Below are positions 35,154-43,054 of a stretch of DNA of 64,000 nt, piece by piece. The notes beneath the pieces are model-generated. The model saw nothing but the letters and a program-made list of their open reading frames with translations. It was not told where the DNA came from and made no database searches. Where the stretch lies: assembly GCF_016595245.1 (NCBI RefSeq), contig NZ_JAENHM010000035.1, positions 94,360-158,359 of the forward strand, in the 5' to 3' direction. This stretch comes from Azospirillum endophyticum. GTDB taxonomy: Bacteria; Pseudomonadota; Alphaproteobacteria; Azospirillales; Azospirillaceae. The position numbers were made by a program, and so were the translations under genes. Position 1 is the first letter of the stretch. Every line of letters starts with the position of its first letter.

Positions 35154-36194
35154 TCACAGCGGCTGCAACGGCATCGTCAGCGTCACCCGGGTGCCGGCAT
35201 GCTGCCGGTCGTGATGCAGCAGCGCACCCAGGCTGGTCGCCATCGCCTGGACGATGCGGGTGCCGAGACCGGTTCCCTGCGGAGAATCGTCGCCGGAAAA
35301 ACCGACGCCGTCATCCTCGACGCTCACCGACAGTTGTCCCTCGGCGGCCTTCGCCCGGACACGGATGCTGCCGAACCGGCCTTCGGGATAAGCATATTTA
35401 CAGGCATTCGTGACCAGCTCTGTCACGATCACCGCCAGGGACACCGCCTTGTCGGTCGGCACCGAAACCGCATCGGCGACGACGACGAAGCTGTCCGGGC
35501 GCCGGGAGGCCATCGCGGTGTGCATTTCGGCGAGAAGCGTTTCCAGATACGCATCGAAGCGGACGGAACGCACGTCGTCGGAGGTGTAGAGGCTCCGGTG
35601 GATGCCGGCGATCGCGGTGATGCGCGCCTGGGTCTCCTCCAGGGCGGCGCGGGCCATGGAATCGGACAGGCCTGACCGCTGCATCCGCACGAAGGCAGCC
35701 ACCAGGGCCAGGCTGTTGGCGACCCGGTGGTTGACCTCCTTCAGCAGCAGTTCCGCCCGGTCCCGCGCGGCGCGCACCTCCTGCTCCGCCCGTTCCCGTT
35801 CCCGGCGCAGTTGGGCCTTCTCGAGCGCCTGCCCGATCGCCGCCGCCAGCAGGTCGAAGAATCCCTCGCCGGTTTCCTTGGGAACGTAATCGTCCGCGCC
35901 GGCCTTCAGCGCGGCGACCGCCACCCGCGTGTCACCGGCGCCGGTGACATAGACGACCGGCGGAGCGTTCTCCCTGGACAGCAGGGCGGGCAGGATGTCC
36001 AGCCCGGTCGCGCCCGGCATCTCGTGGTCCAGACCGACCACCGCGATGCCGCCCCGCTCCAGCCGCTTCAAGCCTTCCTGGCCATCCTTCGCCCACTCCA
36101 CCGCGTAACCGCGCCGTTCGAGCCGCCGTTGCACCAGCCGCGCCAGGGCAACGTCGTCGTCGATGTAGAGGATGCGTATGGCCGGGTCGGTCAT
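35154..36194 (-). CDS. Response regulator fused to HWE/HisKA_2 histidine kinase
   Basis: A 346-residue protein with an N-terminal receiver (phosphoacceptor D56 in VVGLDHEMPG), a short linker coil (about 122-150), a HisKA_2-type dimerisation segment with H156 (LLKEVNHRVANSL), and an HATPase (ELVTNACKYAYPEG, DDGVGF). This receiver-plus-kinase layout is a two-component relay intermediate. Its ATG overlaps the stop of the preceding receiver gene (ATGA). It is the last gene of a three-gene signalling operon. Confidence 0.9.
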   Translation of the reverse strand: MTDPAIRILYIDDDVALARLVQRRLERRGYAVEWAKDGQEGLKRLERGGIAVVGLDHEMPGATGLDILPALLSRENAPPVVYVTGAGDTRVAVAALKAGADDYVPKETGEGFFDLLAAAIGQALEKAQLRRERERAEQEVRAARDRAELLLKEVNHRVANSLALVAAFVRMQRSGLSDSMARAALEETQARITAIAGIHRSLYTSDDVRSVRFDAYLETLLAEMHTAMASRRPDSFVVVADAVSVPTDKAVSLAVIVTELVTNACKYAYPEGRFGSIRVRAKAAEGQLSVSVEDDGVGFSGDDSPQGTGLGTRIVQAMATSLGALLHHDRQHAGTRVTLTMPLQPL

Positions 36195-36640
36195 GCCTCC
36201 GCCTCTGGGACCTGGATGACGGAGAAGAACAGCCCCAGCTGCCGGATCGCGGTGGCGAAGCTTTCGTAATTCACCGGCTTGGTGATGTAGACGTTGGCCC
36301 CGATGTCGTAGCAGCGCTGGATTTCCTGCCGGTCGTCCGTGGTGGTCAGCACCACGACGGGAAAACGCTTGGTATGGGGGTTGGCCTTGAGCCTGGACAG
36401 GATGTCGACGCCCGTCATGTCCGGCAGGTTCAGGTCCAGCAGGATCAGAAGCGCGCGGCCCATGCTGGCCTGACCGGACCCATCCGCTCCGAACAGATAG
36501 GCGAGCGCGCTGGTGCCGTCGGTGAAGGGCACGATCTCGTTGGTCACGCCGGCGCGCCGGATGTTCTTCTCGATCAGCCGGGCGTGGCCCTCGTCGTCCT
36601 CGATCATGACGATGCACACCGTCTGGGGGTCACGCATCAT
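36191..36640 (-). CDS. Single-domain response regulator, Rcp1-like
   Basis: A 149-residue receiver of the Rcp1/CheY type. The acidic pair lies in MIEDDEGHARL, D69 is the phosphoacceptor (LLDLNLPDMTGVD), and the lysine is in ITKPVNYESF. The wording DEGHARLIEKNIRRAG is characteristic of Rcp-type receivers that pair with phytochrome or CHASE3 kinases. It overlaps the upstream CHASE3 kinase by 11 bases and the downstream kinase by four. Confidence 0.9.
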   Translation of the reverse strand: MMRDPQTVCIVMIEDDEGHARLIEKNIRRAGVTNEIVPFTDGTSALAYLFGADGSGQASMGRALLILLDLNLPDMTGVDILSRLKANPHTKRFPVVVLTTTDDRQEIQRCYDIGANVYITKPVNYESFATAIRQLGLFFSVIQVPEAEA

Positions 36641-38129
36641 GAGCAGGCTTCTCCGAGGCCAGGGTGAGGATCCTGGGAAGGCTTATGCGAAAGACGCTGC
36701 CCTGTCCAGGAACCGAATCGACGGTGACGTCGCCCTGCAGGCGCCGAACCAGCGTCCGGACATAGGCCAGCCCGATCCCTTCCCCGGGACGGTCCTGCAC
36801 GCCGGATCGGCGGAACAGTTCGAAGATGCGTTCATGGTCCTGCGGCGCGATGCCGCGGCCGTTGTCCGCGACCTCGAAGGTCAGGCGATCCTCCTCGGCG
36901 CGTCCCCGGATGGCGATCCGGCCGGGCCGGGCCGGGTCGAGATACTTGATCGCGTTGTCGAGCAGATTTCCGAACACCTGTTCCAGGGCGAGCCGGTCGG
37001 AGACCAGGGACGGCAGGGGGCCGGCGATGTCGATGGCGCAGCGCAGTTCGCCGGCCCGGTGGCGGAAGCTGCCGACCGCGTTTTCCAGGAGAGCCTGCAT
37101 CGACACCGGTTCGGGGCTGAGCGTACGGCTGCCCTGGCGCGACAGGGCGAGGATGGCGTTGATCAGGCGGTCCATCTTCGTCGTCGAGGTGCGGATGAAG
37201 CCGATGGCCTCCGGCATGTCCTCGGCCACCGCCCGCCGCGCCTCAGCCGCCATGGGGTCGTCGCCCTCCGCCGGCCGACGGTCGAGGTCGGCGGTCACGC
37301 TCGCCAGCCCCGCCTCCAGCTCGCTAGTGAAGCCCATCACGTTCACCAGCGGCGCGCGCAGGTCGTGGCTGACGATGTAGGCGAAACGCTGGATTTCGTC
37401 ATTGGCCCGCTGCAATTCCATGGTGCGGTCGGACACGCGCTGTTCCAGCGAGTCGTTCAGGGACTGGATCGCGCGCTGCGCCTGCATGAGGGCGCGCGTG
37501 TAGCTGAGCGCGATCCATACGGCGCCGCCGACGACCAGCAGGATGAACAGGCCGCCCAGGTTCGCCACCCAGCCCGATATCCTGGCCTGACGGGTCAGGG
37601 CGCCGAGCTGGGTGTCGAGCTGGGCGTCGGCGGGGGTGATCAGGTCGGCGAGCGAACGCCGGGCATCGTCCATCAGACTCATGCCGCGGCCGGTGCGCAC
37701 GATGGCCAGGGACTCGTCCCGGCGTCCGGCCTTCATCAGGGCGATGGTCTCCGCCAGTTCCTCCCGTTTGCCGGCGGCAAGGACGGCGAGGCGGTCGACG
37801 ATGCGCAGCTCGTCGGCGTTCCCGTCGGCAAGCTCGCGCAGACGGGCGATCGTGCTTTCCACCGCGGCGTCGGCGGCCTCGTAAGGCTTGAGGTACCGGC
37901 GATCCTCGGTGAGCAGATAACCGCGCTGCCCGATCTCGGCGTCCTGCAACTGGCTGAGGAGGGTCCCGGCGGCCACCCGCAGGGCGGTCATCCGGCTGAG
38001 GGACCCGGAATATTGCCGTGTGCTGTCGGCCAGCCACCCCGACATGACGATGATCGCCAGCAACGCCAAGGCGGCGGCGAGCAGCATCAGAAGGGCGCGG
38101 CGGGTGACGGTGCTGCCGGACATGTGCAT
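36630..38129 (-). CDS. CHASE3-domain membrane sensor histidine kinase
   Basis: A 499-residue kinase with spans at about 12-32 and 188-209 flanking an extracytoplasmic CHASE3 helical bundle (EIGQRGYLLTEDRRYLKPYE). A short coiled coil leads to HisKA with H255 (IVSHDLRAPLVNV), and the HATPase carries DNGRGIAP. It heads the operon CHASE3 kinase, Rcp1-like receiver, receiver-HWE kinase, all overlapping, which implies a shared relay. The signal is unknown. Confidence 0.9.
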   Translation of the reverse strand: MHMSGSTVTRRALLMLLAAALALLAIIVMSGWLADSTRQYSGSLSRMTALRVAAGTLLSQLQDAEIGQRGYLLTEDRRYLKPYEAADAAVESTIARLRELADGNADELRIVDRLAVLAAGKREELAETIALMKAGRRDESLAIVRTGRGMSLMDDARRSLADLITPADAQLDTQLGALTRQARISGWVANLGGLFILLVVGGAVWIALSYTRALMQAQRAIQSLNDSLEQRVSDRTMELQRANDEIQRFAYIVSHDLRAPLVNVMGFTSELEAGLASVTADLDRRPAEGDDPMAAEARRAVAEDMPEAIGFIRTSTTKMDRLINAILALSRQGSRTLSPEPVSMQALLENAVGSFRHRAGELRCAIDIAGPLPSLVSDRLALEQVFGNLLDNAIKYLDPARPGRIAIRGRAEEDRLTFEVADNGRGIAPQDHERIFELFRRSGVQDRPGEGIGLAYVRTLVRRLQGDVTVDSVPGQGSVFRISLPRILTLASEKPAHDA

Positions 38130-38269
38130 CGCGGATGGCCGACCGGTGCGAGGAAGGGGTGGGGTCCTCTACCAACTCACCGCGCGATTGGCAATCCGCT
38201 GCCGATCGGGGTAGTGCGATCGACCTATGTTGTTGCTGATACCCGCCTTCCGGCGAAAGGGATCGGCAG

Positions 38270-38866
38270 TCATGACTGGGTCCAGATCGGCAGGATCGAG
38301 GCAACCAGCAGAAGCGCCAGCGCGATGTTGAGAGCCCTCCATTCCCAATCCCGGGTCAGGACGCGCCGGAGCAGCTGGCCGCCCAGGCACCAGACCGACA
38401 ACGAGAACGAAGCGAAGCATCCGAACACGAATCCAAGGAGAACGGCGGTTGCGACCGGCCCGTCGGCGATCGACGAAAATGATGCGGCGGCTCCGGTGGT
38501 CATCGCCCAACCCTTCGGATTGTAGAGGACCAGCCAGGCGCCGCCGGCGATGCTCGCCGGGCTGGCGGCCGATCCGGTCGTCTTGGGGGCACCCGTTCGG
38601 GACAGCTGGAGCGCCAGCCACAAAAGATAAAGCGTTCCTGCGATCTTCACCGCCGTTTGTATCACCGGTACGGCAACGAATATCCCCTCGATCCCGGCCG
38701 CTGCGGCGGCGGCCATGACGGCGAGGCCCAGGGATATTCCAAGGATCAGCGGAAGCGATCGCCGATAGCCGAAGTTCATGCCCGATGCGGTGGCAAGCGC
38801 CGTGGCCCCGCCTGGAGACATCGTCGCCGCCAACACGAAAAGTGCGAGACCGTCTAACGTTTGCAT
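38270..38866 (-). CDS. LysE/RhtB-family amino-acid exporter
   Basis: A 198-residue inner-membrane protein with about six spans and the N-terminal signature SPGGATALATASGMNFGYRRSL, plus NPKGWAM in the middle. LysE/RhtB proteins export amino acids such as lysine, homoserine or threonine. It is a single gene in a small gap between the CHASE3 operon and the divergent urate oxidase. The substrate cannot be told. Confidence 0.87.
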   Translation of the reverse strand: MQTLDGLALFVLAATMSPGGATALATASGMNFGYRRSLPLILGISLGLAVMAAAAAAGIEGIFVAVPVIQTAVKIAGTLYLLWLALQLSRTGAPKTTGSAASPASIAGGAWLVLYNPKGWAMTTGAAASFSSIADGPVATAVLLGFVFGCFASFSLSVWCLGGQLLRRVLTRDWEWRALNIALALLLVASILPIWTQS

Positions 38867-39152
38867 CCTTCCTACCCCCGACCCGATGAGCGGAGTTCCG
38901 GTTAAAACCGTCTGGGGAATTAGGAAATGGAATAATCATAATCTCATGCATTACGCAACCTAATGGAAGACGAAACTGTCGGCATCACTCCGATCAAGGG
39001 TGCCGCGGTTGCGTCCCTCCTGAAGACGCCTCGCGGGCGGCTTCCATCTTTCGTCATTTTTTGAAGCTGTTGGGATGGACGAGTGGTTTTCCGCACCCGC
39101 ACACTCGCCGTACAGTCGACGTCTCGACCTGACCGGAAGGAGCGTGCGCGCG

Positions 39153-40340
39153 ATGGAGCCCATCCTGTGGGAATGGATCAACGCCCTGGCGCGGTGGCTG
39201 CACGTCATCACCGCCATCGCCTGGATCGGATCGTCCTTCTACTTCATCCATCTCGACGCCTCGCTGCGCCGCCGCGCCGGTGCGCCGGCCGGGACGGCGG
39301 GCGACGCCTGGCAGATCCATGGCGGCGGCTTCTACCACATGACCAAATACATGGTCGCCCCGCCGCAGCTGCCGGAGGAGTTGACGTGGTTCAAGTGGGA
39401 ATCCTACGCCACTTGGCTCAGCGGCTTCTTCCTGATGTGCGTGCTGTATTACCGCGGCGCCGACCTGTTCCTGATCGACCAGGACGTATTGGCGCTCAAT
39501 CCCTGGCAGGCGGTGGCGATCAGTGCCGGCGCGCTGGTGGCGGGCTGGGTCGCCTATGACCTGATGTGCAAATCGCCGCTGGGCCGCAACGACGGAGCGC
39601 TCGCGGTTGCCGGCTTCGTCATGCTGGTGGCGACGGCCTGGGCGATGACGAGGATCTTCAGCGGGCGCGGCGCCATGCTGCAGGTCGGTGCCCTGATGGC
39701 GACGATGATGGCCTGCAACGTCTTCATGCTGATCATTCCCAACCAGCGCAGGACGGTGGCCGCCATGCTGCGCGGCGAGACGCCGGACCCGTCGCTGGGG
39801 AAGAAGGCCAAGCAGCGGTCGCTGCACAACAACTACCTGACCCTGCCGGTCGTCTTCCTGATGCTGTCCAACCATTATCCGCTGGTCAGCTCCACCCGTT
39901 ACAACTGGGTGATGGTGGCGCTGGTGCTGGTGGTCGGCACGGCGATCCGCCATTTCTTCAACAGCCGCCATGCCGGCAAGCCGACGCCCTGGTGGACCTG
40001 GGGCATCGCCGCCGCCGGCATGCTCGGCTGCGTCTGGCTCAGCACCTTGGGGCCGGCGACCGGCGACACGGCGGCCGGAGCGCCGGTCAAGGTCGGCTTC
40101 AATCAGGTGGAGGAGATCGTCTCCACCCGGTGCAGCATGTGCCACGCCGCCCAGCCGGTGTGGGAGGGCATCGCCACCGCGCCGCGCGGCGTCGTGCTGG
40201 AGGGCGACGGCATCCGCCGCCATGCCGAGCAGATCCGCTTGCAAGCCGGCTTCAGCAGCGCCATGCCCCCGGCCAACATCACCGGAATCACCCCGCAGGA
40301 ACGCGCGGTATTGGCGGCGTGGTCGGGTGACACGAAATAA
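39153..40340 (+). CDS. puuD: Urate hydroxylase PuuD, membrane protein fused to cytochrome c
   Basis: A 395-residue protein with an N-terminal DUF989 membrane domain of about eight spans (WLHVITAIAWIGSSFYFIHLD at its start) and a C-terminal cytochrome c domain with the haem motif C327-SMC-H. PuuD oxidises urate and passes electrons into the respiratory chain; it was characterised in Agrobacterium. Guanine deaminase is the next gene, supporting a purine breakdown role. ATG 39153 has GGAAGGAG upstream. Confidence 0.92.
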   Translation: MEPILWEWINALARWLHVITAIAWIGSSFYFIHLDASLRRRAGAPAGTAGDAWQIHGGGFYHMTKYMVAPPQLPEELTWFKWESYATWLSGFFLMCVLYYRGADLFLIDQDVLALNPWQAVAISAGALVAGWVAYDLMCKSPLGRNDGALAVAGFVMLVATAWAMTRIFSGRGAMLQVGALMATMMACNVFMLIIPNQRRTVAAMLRGETPDPSLGKKAKQRSLHNNYLTLPVVFLMLSNHYPLVSSTRYNWVMVALVLVVGTAIRHFFNSRHAGKPTPWWTWGIAAAGMLGCVWLSTLGPATGDTAAGAPVKVGFNQVEEIVSTRCSMCHAAQPVWEGIATAPRGVVLEGDGIRRHAEQIRLQAGFSSAMPPANITGITPQERAVLAAWSGDTK

Positions 40341-40881
40341 CTCTCTCGCCTCTCTATCTACCATCAGGGCTCCGAAGCCGGGTTAAGAAGGGCGCCTATA
40401 AGCCCTCTCCCCCTGGGGCTATGGGATGCACAGATCGCGCTTCTGCGAACGAGATGCAACTTTCTCTAGCGAATAGCCCCTCTCCCCTCGCGGGAGAAGG
40501 GTTGGGATGAGGGGGCGGCCGGCCGGAGGTCGGTGGAAATCAAACTTGCGCCCCCTCACCCCACCCCCTCTCCCGCGAGGGGAGAGGGGCTACGCGCAAC
40601 GTTAAGATGCTTTTCCTGCCGCAAGCGCGAGATCTGTGCATCCCGTAGCCCCCCTGGGGAGAGGGTTGGATGAGGGGGCAGCGCGGGCGGGACGCCCGTG
40701 CCAGGGGATTGCCAAGGGGCAGTATGCCCCTTGGCGGCGCGCGAAGCGCGCCGGCCCCCTCACCCTCCCCACGCCTTCGGCGTGGGTCCCCTCCCTCTCC
40801 CCGGGGGAGAGAGGGCCTTACGTCGCATACCGTTAACCTGACTTCGTTACCCTGTATCTACCATTTGCCAGTTGGACCCCA
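40341..40881. repeat. Nested palindrome cassette between puuD and guanine deaminase
   Basis: A 541-base gap with no gene. Outer arms 40403-40446 and 40618-40664 are reverse complements with few mismatches. Inside them, 40474-40517 and about 40549-40592 match inversely at 41 of 44 positions. A third unit (40650-40815) carries hairpins GCCAAGGGGC/GCCCCTTGGC, GGCGCGC/GCGCGCC and CCCACGCC/GGCGTGGG. The look is of REP/BIME elements inserted one inside another. Confidence 0.75.
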
Positions 40882-42216
40882 ATGCCCGACCAGTCCATTG
40901 CTGCCGCCATCCGTGGCCGCCTGCTCAGCTTCCATCGCGCGCCCGCCGGGCCGGGGGACCTCGACTGCCTGACCTATCATGACGACGGGCTGCTGCTGGT
41001 CGGGGCCGACGGGCGCATCCTGGAGGTCGGGGCGTGGACCGATCTGCGCGGTCGGGTTCCGGAGGGGGTGGCGGTCGACGACCACAGCGGCAAGCTGGTC
41101 CTGCCGGGCTTCATCGACACCCACATCCATTTCCCGCAGACCCAGGTCATCGCCTCCTATGGTGCCCGGCTGCTCGACTGGCTGGAGAAATACACCTTCA
41201 TCGAGGAGCAGCGCTTCGCCGATCCGGCCCATGCCGCCGCCAATGCCGGCTTCTTCATGGACGAGCTGCTGCGCAACGGCACGACCACGGCGGTGGTCTA
41301 TGGGTCCGTCCATCCGCAGTCGGTCGACGCCCTGTTCGCGGAGGCCGAGGCGCGCGGCGCCGGGCTGATCGCCGGCAAGGTGATGATGGACCGCCATGCC
41401 CCGCCGGCCCTGACCGACACGGCGGAGAGCAGCTACCGCGAGAGCAAGGGTCTCATCGGCCGCTGGCACGGGCGGGGCCGGCAGCGCTATGCCGTCACCC
41501 CGCGCTTTGCCATCACCTCGACCGAGGCGCAGCTCGAAGCGGCCGGCGCCCTGCTGCGCGAGCATCCCGGCGTCCACATGCAGACGCATCTGTCGGAGAA
41601 CACCGACGAGATCGCCGAGGTGCGCCGCCTGTTCCCCCGTGCCCGCGACTATACCGACGTCTACGACCGCTTCGGGTTGCTGGGGCCGACCTCGCTGTTC
41701 GGCCACTGCATCCATCTGTCGGAAGCCGAGATGGCCCGGCTGTCGGAGAGCGGGTCGGTCGCCGTGTTCTGTCCGACCAGCAACCTGTTCATCGGCAGCG
41801 GCCTGTTCGACCTCGATGCCCTGTCGAAGCCGGAGCGGCCGGTGCGTACCGCCATCGCCACCGATGTCGGCGGTGGCACCAGCTATTCCATGCTGCGCAC
41901 GGCGGCGGAGGCCTACAAGGTGCTGCAGCTTCGGCGCCGGAATCTGCCGGCGCTCGCAGCATTGCACTGGATGACCCGCGGCAATGCCGAGGCGCTGGGC
42001 ATGGGCGGCGAGATCGGCAGCCTGGAGCCCGGCCGCTGGGCCGATCTCGTCGTCCTCGACCCGGCGGCGACGCCCGCTATGCGACATCGCATGAAGACGG
42101 TCGACGGCGATTTGGAGGAAGAGCTGTTCATCCAGGTGACGCTGGGCGATGACCGCTCGGTCGCCGCGACCTATCTGCGCGGCCGCATCTCGCACCTGCG
42201 GCAATCGGACGCTTGA
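40882..42216 (+). CDS. guaD: Guanine deaminase
   Basis: A 444-residue amidohydrolase converting guanine to xanthine. Zinc ligands are H81 and H83 (FIDTHIHFPQ), H236 (MQTHLSE), a His of FGHCIHL (about 275-278) and D328 (ATDVGGGTS). The THIHFPQ and TSNLFIGSG motifs are specific to guanine deaminases. It is preceded by puuD and a palindromic cassette and followed by the mntP riboswitch, so it may be transcribed alone. Confidence 0.94.
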   Translation: MPDQSIAAAIRGRLLSFHRAPAGPGDLDCLTYHDDGLLLVGADGRILEVGAWTDLRGRVPEGVAVDDHSGKLVLPGFIDTHIHFPQTQVIASYGARLLDWLEKYTFIEEQRFADPAHAAANAGFFMDELLRNGTTTAVVYGSVHPQSVDALFAEAEARGAGLIAGKVMMDRHAPPALTDTAESSYRESKGLIGRWHGRGRQRYAVTPRFAITSTEAQLEAAGALLREHPGVHMQTHLSENTDEIAEVRRLFPRARDYTDVYDRFGLLGPTSLFGHCIHLSEAEMARLSESGSVAVFCPTSNLFIGSGLFDLDALSKPERPVRTAIATDVGGGTSYSMLRTAAEAYKVLQLRRRNLPALAALHWMTRGNAEALGMGGEIGSLEPGRWADLVVLDPAATPAMRHRMKTVDGDLEEELFIQVTLGDDRSVAATYLRGRISHLRQSDA

Positions 42217-42242
42217 CCCAAGACCTTGGTCCCTGTAGGAGT

Positions 42243-42385
42243 TCCGCCGTCATTGGGGAGTAGCCACCCTCCGGCATCGGTCCGGCGGGGTTCGCGTCAA
42301 CAGACTTGGATGGTTCCGGCCTCCGGCCGTTACCACCATGGCGCGCACGGCGGCCAGAGGGTCGACCCGGCGAGACCAGTGGATC
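42243..42385 (+). ncRNA. yybP-ykoY manganese riboswitch upstream of mntP
   Basis: The leader contains the hallmark blocks of the Mn2+ riboswitch: TTGGGGAGTAGCC at 42253-42265, the CGTCAACA block at about 42295-42302, and CCGGCGAGACCA at about 42368-42379. The ends TCATTGG (42250-42256) and CCAGTGG (42376-42382) can pair as helix P1. It stands directly before mntP, its standard partner. Downstream GGCCAG and CTGGCC segments may form the switch that masks translation. Confidence 0.85.
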
Positions 42386-42449
42386 GGACATCTCCGCGGC
42401 CAGCCGGAGTGCGTCCGGTTCCACTGTGTTGTCTGGCCCGGGAATAGCC

Positions 42450-43028
42450 ATGATCGCCACGTCCCTCGTGCTCGCCTTCAGCCTTTCCATGGATAGCTTT
42501 GCCGCCGCGCTCGGTCGCGGCGCCTGTTCGCGCCGTGCCGGCCTGCCCGAGGCGATGCGCGTCGGCGCCGCCTTCGGCGTTTGCCAGTTCGCCATGCCGC
42601 TGGTCGGCTGGGGCGTCGGCATCGCCTTCGCCAGCCTCGTCGAGTCGGTCGATCACTGGATCGCCTTCGGCCTGTTGCTGGCTGTCGGCGGTGCGATGCT
42701 GCGCAACGCCATCCTGGACGGCGAAGAGGACGCCGAGGAGGATTGCGGCCCGGCGCGCAGCCCGCGTGCCGAATGGCTGGCCCTGCTGACCACCGCCGTC
42801 GCCACCAGCATCGACGCCGCCGCCGTGGGCGCCGGTCTGGCGCTGGTCGATGTCGACATGGTGACGACATCGGTGCTGATCGGCGTGGTGACCTTCGCGG
42901 TGGCGTTCGGCGGCGTGCTGATCGGGCGTGCGGCCGGTGCGCATCTGGGACGCTGGGCCGAGATGGCCGGCGGCGTGGTGCTGATCGGGCTGGGGGCGAA
43001 GATCCTGCTGGAACATACGCTGGGGTAA
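42450..43028 (+). CDS. mntP: Manganese efflux pump MntP
   Basis: A 192-residue inner-membrane exporter with six predicted spans. Conserved acidic residues lie in AFSLSMDSFAAALGRG (first span) and TSIDAAAVGAGLA (second repeat half), the metal path of MntP/YebN. Length matches E. coli MntP at 188. A longer frame from 42306 would start inside the riboswitch and is rejected. Expression is expected to rise with Mn2+ through the riboswitch. Confidence 0.93.
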   Translation: MIATSLVLAFSLSMDSFAAALGRGACSRRAGLPEAMRVGAAFGVCQFAMPLVGWGVGIAFASLVESVDHWIAFGLLLAVGGAMLRNAILDGEEDAEEDCGPARSPRAEWLALLTTAVATSIDAAAVGAGLALVDVDMVTTSVLIGVVTFAVAFGGVLIGRAAGAHLGRWAEMAGGVVLIGLGAKILLEHTLG

Positions 43029-43054
43029 GTCGGCCACCTGTCGGCGGCAACCGC

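Noticed and set aside
40341-40881. CRISPR array or transposon remnant
   Set aside because: Repeats are inverted and nested, not direct and evenly spaced; there are no cas genes, transposase fragments or target duplications.
42306-42449. N-terminal extension of MntP by 48 residues
   Set aside because: The extension would be encoded by the riboswitch itself and has no homology; ATG 42450 gives the family length.
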